Made by a program: the position numbers and the translations under genes
Assembly: GCA_002899795.1 (NCBI GenBank)
Contig: PPDG01000144.1
Span: forward strand, 1-9,595
DNA length: 9,595 nt
DNA from: Desulfobacteraceae bacterium
Lineage (GTDB): Bacteria; Desulfobacterota; Syntrophobacteria; BM002
Direction: 5' to 3'
In this document: one piece after another, positions 6,119 through 9,595 of the stretch
Layout: the number at the start of each line of letters is the position of its first letter
Position numbering within the stretch: position 1 is the first letter of the stretch
Notes under the pieces: model-generated
Databases searched by the model: none
Told to the model about the DNA's origin: nothing
Seen by the model: only the letters and a program-made list of their open reading frames with translations

Positions 6119-7206
6119 AGATAGTGGTCAGAGCAACTTCGCATGAGCGAGAGGACCCTATCGTTTTCTTCTGGTTGGCGAATTGCCATGCGAAAAAAGT
6201 TATGCTGCAAACCAGGAAAGTTTCGGCAGTCCCGCAGATGAACCCCTGAACCCAGCATGAAGCGCAAGAGATCATCCAACTGGTCGGTCAACGTCCAGCG
6301 AGCCAAAAGAAAATTGGCTGCAGGCTCGAAGGGGTGAAACCCGGAAATATCTTGTAATCTGTCGAAAACCCTGGGACGTTCCAGGCGAACAAGCTTAGAT
6401 AGCCGCTTTTCGTAGTCAGCACACTTGATTAACTCGAGCGCCACCTTTTCGGCAACTCGGTTCACGCTCCATGGTTCTTTGAGGGGGCGCAGCCGGGAGA
6501 TTGTATCGGGATGGCCGACAACAGCACCCAATCTCAGACCGGGAAGTGCAAAGAATTTAGTGAGTGAGTGGAAGACAAGAATATTCTCTTGCGGAGGCTC
6601 CTGCCGGATCAGACTCACCTCTTCCGGCTGATCGAGAAACTGGACAAAAGCCTCGTCCACGAGAATCCACTTGCTGGGGAAGGACGCGGCTAGATCCAGG
6701 AGAAGTTGCCGGGGAAAAAGGGTGGAAGTGGGATTGTTTGGATTACCGACAAATAGACCGTCAGCCTCGGTCATAACCTCCTTGAGTATATCAAAGCCTG
6801 GAGGGGCAAAACCCTCTTCAGCCTTGAGTTTTACCTCTAGCAGATCTGCGCCGGCAGCCAAACTGGATCTGGTGTAGTCATGAAAAGAAGGGGTGATCAC
6901 TGCCACTTTCCGCAATTCCAGAGCCCGGGGCGTCAGATAGATGAGTTCGGTGGAGCCGTTGCCTGCCAATACCCTGGCCGGATCCAAATCGAACCTTTCC
7001 TGGTAGTAGCGCGCTACCCCCTGTCCATCCACACTGGGATAGCGATCCACCTCCGCAAGAAGTTCTTTCCAGACGGCTTTGATCTCTGGGGGAACACCCA
7101 AGGGGCTGACGTTGACACTGAAATCGAGCACGTCCCGAGCCTCAAGGCCCAGCCGTTTCAGTTCCCGTCCCGGGTCACCACCATGGAGGTGATCGTCATT
7201 AGCCAT
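6115..7206 (-). CDS. cobD: L-threonine-O-3-phosphate decarboxylase (CobD/CobC, PLP-dependent, HisC-like)
   Basis: A 363-residue fold-type I PLP enzyme that decarboxylates L-threonine phosphate to (R)-1-amino-2-propanol phosphate, the linker of the cobalamin nucleotide loop. The opening HLHGGDPGRELKRLGL and DFSVNVSPLG (28-37) are typical of CobD/CobC rather than HisC. GNPNNPTS (154-161), DEAFVQF (184-190) and HSLTKFFALPGLRLG (213-227) follow, with K217 as the predicted Schiff-base lysine, and FFRMAIRQPEEN near the C-terminus holds the carboxylate-binding Arg. The frame is open to an ATG at 7239, but I place the start at 7206. There GGAGG (7215-7219) has an eight-base spacing, and the extra upstream residues (MTMSDNLEESR) are partly encoded by the TGAC repeat array. 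Histidinol-phosphate aminotransferase is the main alternative, but the cobalamin neighbours argue against it. Confidence 0.93.
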   Translation of the reverse strand: MANDDHLHGGDPGRELKRLGLEARDVLDFSVNVSPLGVPPEIKAVWKELLAEVDRYPSVDGQGVARYYQERFDLDPARVLAGNGSTELIYLTPRALELRKVAVITPSFHDYTRSSLAAGADLLEVKLKAEEGFAPPGFDILKEVMTEADGLFVGNPNNPTSTLFPRQLLLDLAASFPSKWILVDEAFVQFLDQPEEVSLIRQEPPQENILVFHSLTKFFALPGLRLGAVVGHPDTISRLRPLKEPWSVNRVAEKVALELIKCADYEKRLSKLVRLERPRVFDRLQDISGFHPFEPAANFLLARWTLTDQLDDLLRFMLGSGVHLRDCRNFPGLQHNFFRMAIRQPEENDRVLSLMRSCSDHYL

Positions 7207-7214
7207 CCTCGATT

Positions 7215-7219
7215 CCTCC
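7215..7219 (-). promoter_or_regulatory. Ribosome binding site deciding the cobD start
   Basis: GGAGG on the minus strand lies eight bases before the ATG at 7206. An upstream in-frame ATG at 7239 falls inside the repeat array and has no comparable site, since a GGCCACT/AGTGGCC hairpin stands immediately before it. Confidence 0.75.
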
Positions 7220-7224
7220 AAATT

Positions 7225-7404
7225 GTCACTCATAGTCATTTGGCCACTAAAGTGGCCGTCATTACGCTACGCTGTCACTTGTTGTCACTAGGTTATTATG
7301 ATTGGCGATAATGAATAAAATAAATAACTACAAATGACGGGCGCTAGCCCTCATGACGGCGCAGCCAAATGACAGCTCAGCGCGATAGCGCTGAGCATAA
7401 TGAC
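7225..7404. repeat. TGAC/mini-hairpin repeat array C (between cobS and cobD)
   Basis: GTCA occurs at 7225, 7235, 7258, 7274 and 7284; TGAC at 7335, 7354, 7370 and 7401. In order there are: a hairpin GGCCACT-aa-AGTGGCC (7242-7257); a GC-GTA-GC unit read on the minus strand (7264-7272); an AT-rich centre (7290-7334); GGGC-gcta-GCCC (7339-7350); GGC-gca-GCC (7358-7366); and a perfect nine-pair stem GCTCAGCGC-gata-GCGCTGAGC (7375-7396). The array fills nearly the whole 226-base gap between two genes of the same pathway and direction. Unit order matches array D. Confidence 0.8.
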
Positions 7405-7432
7405 AAAAAATTCCCTTGCCCTATGCTCAATG

Positions 7433-8215
7433 CTAATTGAGCCACCATCCCCATCCAATACAACCGGGCAGTTGATTGCCCAGGATGGCGGCCAGGAGTA
7501 AAAGGGTTACTTCAATTATCTCGTTCCCGGCCCCTAATAGATCACCGGTGATACCACCCATGTTTTTCCTACACCAAGACCCGTACACCCAGGTTATGAT
7601 TTGGGCGACGGCCAGAGCAACCAAGCCCAAAGGTCCGTAGGCAAGGGTTGCGATCAGGACAATGGTAAATGCAACCCAGCGATGATACCCTGCAGCATCC
7701 TGAACAAAAGGAAGGGCGGTCCCGCCTTCACTTCTTGCATAGGGCAATTTCACCGCCAGATGGACCTGCATGGTTCGGGAAAGCATGTGAATAAGGATCA
7801 GCCAAATTGTGGATCCGGCTGCAATCAGTCTGGCGAAAGCCAACCACTTGCATAGCAAAGTGAGGATGATGGCCACAGCGCCAAAGACTCCCAGCCGGGT
7901 GTCTTTCATGATCTCGAGACGCTTGCTCTGATCCCAGCCCCCACCCGCAGCATCAACAAAATCAGCCAGACCGTCCAGATGAAGTGATCTAGTGCTTATG
8001 ACGCTTGCGAGAAGCATGATTGCTGCTACTCCCATGGGCCAGCCGCCATTGCCATTGATCAAAGTATTTATCAGACTTAGAGCCCAGAGGAGTAGTCCGA
8101 GTACAGCTCCCACTACAGGGAAAAAAGGTAAGGAATCGCTGTGGATGGACGTGTCTCTGCCGGGAACCGGAAAGATGGTCAGGGTGCGAAATGCAGTAAT
8201 CAGTCCACGGGACAT
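7433..8215 (-). CDS. cobS: Adenosylcobinamide-GDP ribazoletransferase (cobalamin synthase)
   Basis: A 260-residue integral membrane enzyme that joins adenosylcobinamide-GDP to alpha-ribazole (or its phosphate), closing the nucleotide loop. Recognisable marks are the N-terminal FRTLTIFPVP (9-18) and FFPVVGAVLG (31-40), the conserved acidic motif HLDGLADFVDA (79-89), where the Asp residues probably bind Mg2+, and MKDTRLGVFG (103-112). Five to seven hydrophobic segments are spread along the chain and length is normal. The ATG at 8215 opens with the expected N-terminus; a GAGAG a few bases upstream is a modest ribosome binding site. It follows cobT after 252 bases that contain repeat array D, and precedes cobD after 226 bases that contain array C. 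Wide gaps of this kind are unusual inside a biosynthetic cluster and are due to the repeats. Confidence 0.94.
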   Translation of the reverse strand: MSRGLITAFRTLTIFPVPGRDTSIHSDSLPFFPVVGAVLGLLLWALSLINTLINGNGGWPMGVAAIMLLASVISTRSLHLDGLADFVDAAGGGWDQSKRLEIMKDTRLGVFGAVAIILTLLCKWLAFARLIAAGSTIWLILIHMLSRTMQVHLAVKLPYARSEGGTALPFVQDAAGYHRWVAFTIVLIATLAYGPLGLVALAVAQIITWVYGSWCRKNMGGITGDLLGAGNEIIEVTLLLLAAILGNQLPGCIGWGWWLN

Positions 8216-8263
8216 GTCAGATCTCTCAGTATCCTCGTATGAGTAGTAGGCAGCTGTGCATTG

Positions 8264-8412
8264 GTCATTTGGTCATTAGGCCACTGGACGTGGCCGTCAC
8301 TAGGCTGCGCTGTCAGTATGCCTTCGGCGTCATTTGTTGTCATCTGTTGTAACAACCTAATGACGGGCTCAGCCCTAATGACGGCGTAGCCAAGTGACGC
8401 GAAGCAAATGAC
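8264..8412. repeat. TGAC/mini-hairpin repeat array D (between cobT and cobS)
   Basis: GTCA occurs at 8264, 8272, 8296, 8312, 8329 and 8339; TGAC at 8361, 8379, 8395 and 8409. The switch happens at a palindrome GTTG-taa-CAAC (8346-8356). Hairpins in order are GGCCAC-tggac-GTGGCC (8279-8295), GCC-ttc-GGC (8320-8328, which is a GAA loop on the minus strand), GGGC-tca-GCCC (8365-8375), GGC-gta-GCC (8383-8391) and GC-gaa-GC (8399-8405). This is the clearest of the arrays because both halves and the centre are intact. Confidence 0.82.
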
Positions 8413-8424
8413 CGGTGCCAATGC

Positions 8425-8445
8425 AAAAAAATAAGGTCGAGACCT
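8425..8445 (-). terminator. Weak terminator-like hairpin after cobT
   Basis: On the minus strand AGGT-CTCG-ACCT (8445-8434) is followed by TT, A and seven T (8433-8425). It stands about 22 bases past the cobT stop. The four-pair stem is short, so it would be weak; it could reduce rather than stop transcription into cobS. Confidence 0.3.
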
Positions 8446-8467
8446 AGTGTTGGCCAGGAACTACTTA

Positions 8468-9526
8468 TTAATCTGCTTTAGAACTCACTCCGGCTGAATC
8501 AAAAGTTGCCATTTCATTGTAGATCTTGACCGCAGCTTCAATCACCTGCATGGCCAGAGCTCCACCGGTACCCTCGCCCAACCTCAAATCAAGGTCGAGT
8601 ATGGGGCGGATGTCTAGACGCTCGAAAAAGGTACGGTGACCTGCCTCGGCCGAACAGTGGCTGAAGAAGAGATAGTCTCTTACTGATTCCCCGAGCCGCA
8701 TGGCCACAAGAGCTGCGGCAGAGGAGATAAATCCGTCAACCACCACCGGCAGCCGGCGACCAGCCGCACCTAAAATGAGTCCACATATTCCAGCGATCTC
8801 CAGACCTCCCACTGCGGCAAGGGTGCTTAGGGGATTGTTAAAGAGTTGAACATTGACTGCAAGGGAGCGCTCAATGACTTTTATTTTGTTCTGGAGCCTG
8901 TCATCATCGATTCCAGTACCACGCCCGGTAACCTCGACGACAGAGCAGGGAATCAAGGAGGCATAAAGTGCAGAGGATGGCGTGGTGTTGGCAATGCCCA
9001 TCTCACCAGTGCCTAAAAGGGCCACACCGTCGTCGGCAGCACTGTTGGCGAGGTCCACTCCAACCTGGATCGCTTGGATGGCCTCCTCCTCGCTCATGGC
9101 GGGGCCGGTGCTTATATTATCGGTCCCGGCCTTTACTTTCTTTCTCGCTAGCCCAGATGCCCCTTCCAGAGGGTCAGCCACGCCAATGTCCACCACCTGC
9201 AGGTCCGCCCCCACGTGCTTGGCCAATACATTAATGGCTGCCCCGCCAGCGAGCATGTTGTGGACCATCTGAAGCGTGACCTCGCTGGGAAAGGCGGAAA
9301 CCCCTTCAGCTGCGACGCCGTGGTCCCCAGCGAATGTGACTATACGCTTCTTCCCCAAACGTGGGGTGGTCGTCCCTGTCATTAAGCAATAACTGGCAGC
9401 CAGGTCTTCCAAGAATCCTAAGCTGCCTGGAGGCTTGGTAAGGTTATCCAGGTGAGCGCGAATATCGGTTTCTAAGCTGCGATCAACAGGAGTAATCGCA
9501 TCGAGAATAGGGCGTAATCGTTCCAC
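8468..9526 (-). CDS. cobT: Nicotinate-nucleotide--dimethylbenzimidazole phosphoribosyltransferase
   Basis: A 352-residue cytoplasmic enzyme that transfers phosphoribose from nicotinate mononucleotide to the lower-ligand base, giving alpha-ribazole phosphate for CobS. Family marks in order are LTKPPGSLGFLEDLA (29-43), VTFAGDHGVAAEGVSAFP (63-80), LLGTGEMGIANTTPSSA (170-186), VVVDGFISSAAALVA (261-275), FSHCSAEAGH (288-297) and LRLGEGTGGALA (314-325). E318 in GEGTGG corresponds to the catalytic Glu known in Salmonella CobT. Length is normal and all key residues appear intact. The start is GTG at 9526, with GAGGG eight bases upstream. Only 69 bases upstream are visible, so the operon promoter and any cobalamin riboswitch lie outside the window. 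Whether the base is dimethylbenzimidazole or another benzimidazole or adenine cannot be told. Confidence 0.96.
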   Translation of the reverse strand: MERLRPILDAITPVDRSLETDIRAHLDNLTKPPGSLGFLEDLAASYCLMTGTTTPRLGKKRIVTFAGDHGVAAEGVSAFPSEVTLQMVHNMLAGGAAINVLAKHVGADLQVVDIGVADPLEGASGLARKKVKAGTDNISTGPAMSEEEAIQAIQVGVDLANSAADDGVALLGTGEMGIANTTPSSALYASLIPCSVVEVTGRGTGIDDDRLQNKIKVIERSLAVNVQLFNNPLSTLAAVGGLEIAGICGLILGAAGRRLPVVVDGFISSAAALVAMRLGESVRDYLFFSHCSAEAGHRTFFERLDIRPILDLDLRLGEGTGGALAMQVIEAAVKIYNEMATFDSAGVSSKAD

Positions 9527-9576
9527 AGAGAGTTCCCTCAGCAGTTAAATGCAGCATGGGGCACAAAGAGGTAATG

Positions 9577-9595
9577 GCGAATTGCGAATTGCGAA
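9577..9595. repeat. Short tandem repeat of GCGAATT, cut by the window edge
   Basis: GCGAATT is repeated twice (9577-9583, 9584-9590) and a third copy starts at 9591 and runs off the window. It lies 50 bases upstream of the cobT start. With 2.7 copies visible its full extent is unknown; it may be the edge of a further intergenic array. Confidence 0.55.

Noticed and set aside
7375..7396. Intrinsic terminator after cobS
   Set aside because: The stem is strong but is not followed by a T-tract on either strand; the nearby A-run lies on the wrong side for the minus-strand transcript.
8200..8421. Minus-strand open frame overlapping array D
   Set aside because: It is composed of the TGAC repeat sequence and overlaps the cobS start; no protein features.
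9527..9595. Cobalamin riboswitch upstream of cobT
   Set aside because: Only 69 bases are visible upstream and they show no B12-box-like motif; a riboswitch needs about 200 bases, so it would lie outside the window if present. The internal gaps are filled by repeats and show none either.

Overview
The window is a densely coded, mostly one-stranded stretch of bacterial chromosome: every convincing gene reads on the minus strand. It most resembles an anaerobic, Gram-negative-type genome, possibly deltaproteobacterial/Desulfobacterota. That placement rests on the gene mix (late cobalamin biosynthesis genes, a PiT phosphate transporter with a DUF47 partner, an exported solute-binding protein) and on the abundance of short interspersed repeats. 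No marker gene is present, so taxonomy is a weak inference.

Layout from the right end, in the direction of transcription. cobT (8468-9526), cobS (7433-8215), cobD (threonine-phosphate decarboxylase type, 6115-7206) and cbiB (5117-6118) form a cluster for the late steps of cobalamin synthesis. CbiB attaches the aminopropanol arm, whose phosphorylated precursor CobD makes. CobT activates the lower-ligand base and CobS joins the base to the activated cobinamide. The kinase/guanylyltransferase CobU/CobP that must act between them is not in the window. Next come a PiT inorganic phosphate transporter (3528-4784) and its DUF47/PhoU-like partner (2829-3497). Further left are a secreted family-3 amino-acid-type solute-binding protein (1386-2201), two small genes of unknown function (680-1006 and 249-674), and the first 187 bases of a HAD-superfamily phosphatase that runs off the left edge.

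Two repeat families fill the spaces between genes. Family 1 is a MITE-like element of about 186-209 bp with 22-bp terminal inverted repeats. Two copies in opposite orientation (1172-1380 and 2214-2399) bracket the solute-binding-protein gene almost exactly, and a lone terminal fragment lies at 229-245. Family 2 is the most unusual feature. It consists of arrays of the tetranucleotide TGAC alternating with very small hairpins (2672-2821, 7225-7404, 8264-8412, and a possible degenerate copy at 5039-5090). Read from the TGAC side, most of the small hairpins have C-GNA-G or C-GNNA-G loops, a class known to make unusually stable DNA mini-hairpins. Each array starts with GTCA units and switches to TGAC units, so it has an overall dyad. 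Two arrays sit between successive cobalamin genes.

Starts were moved inward from the longest reading frame for cobD, the DUF47 gene and the PiT gene, on ribosome-binding-site or start-codon grounds. Homology calls are from motif recognition only; no database search was possible.
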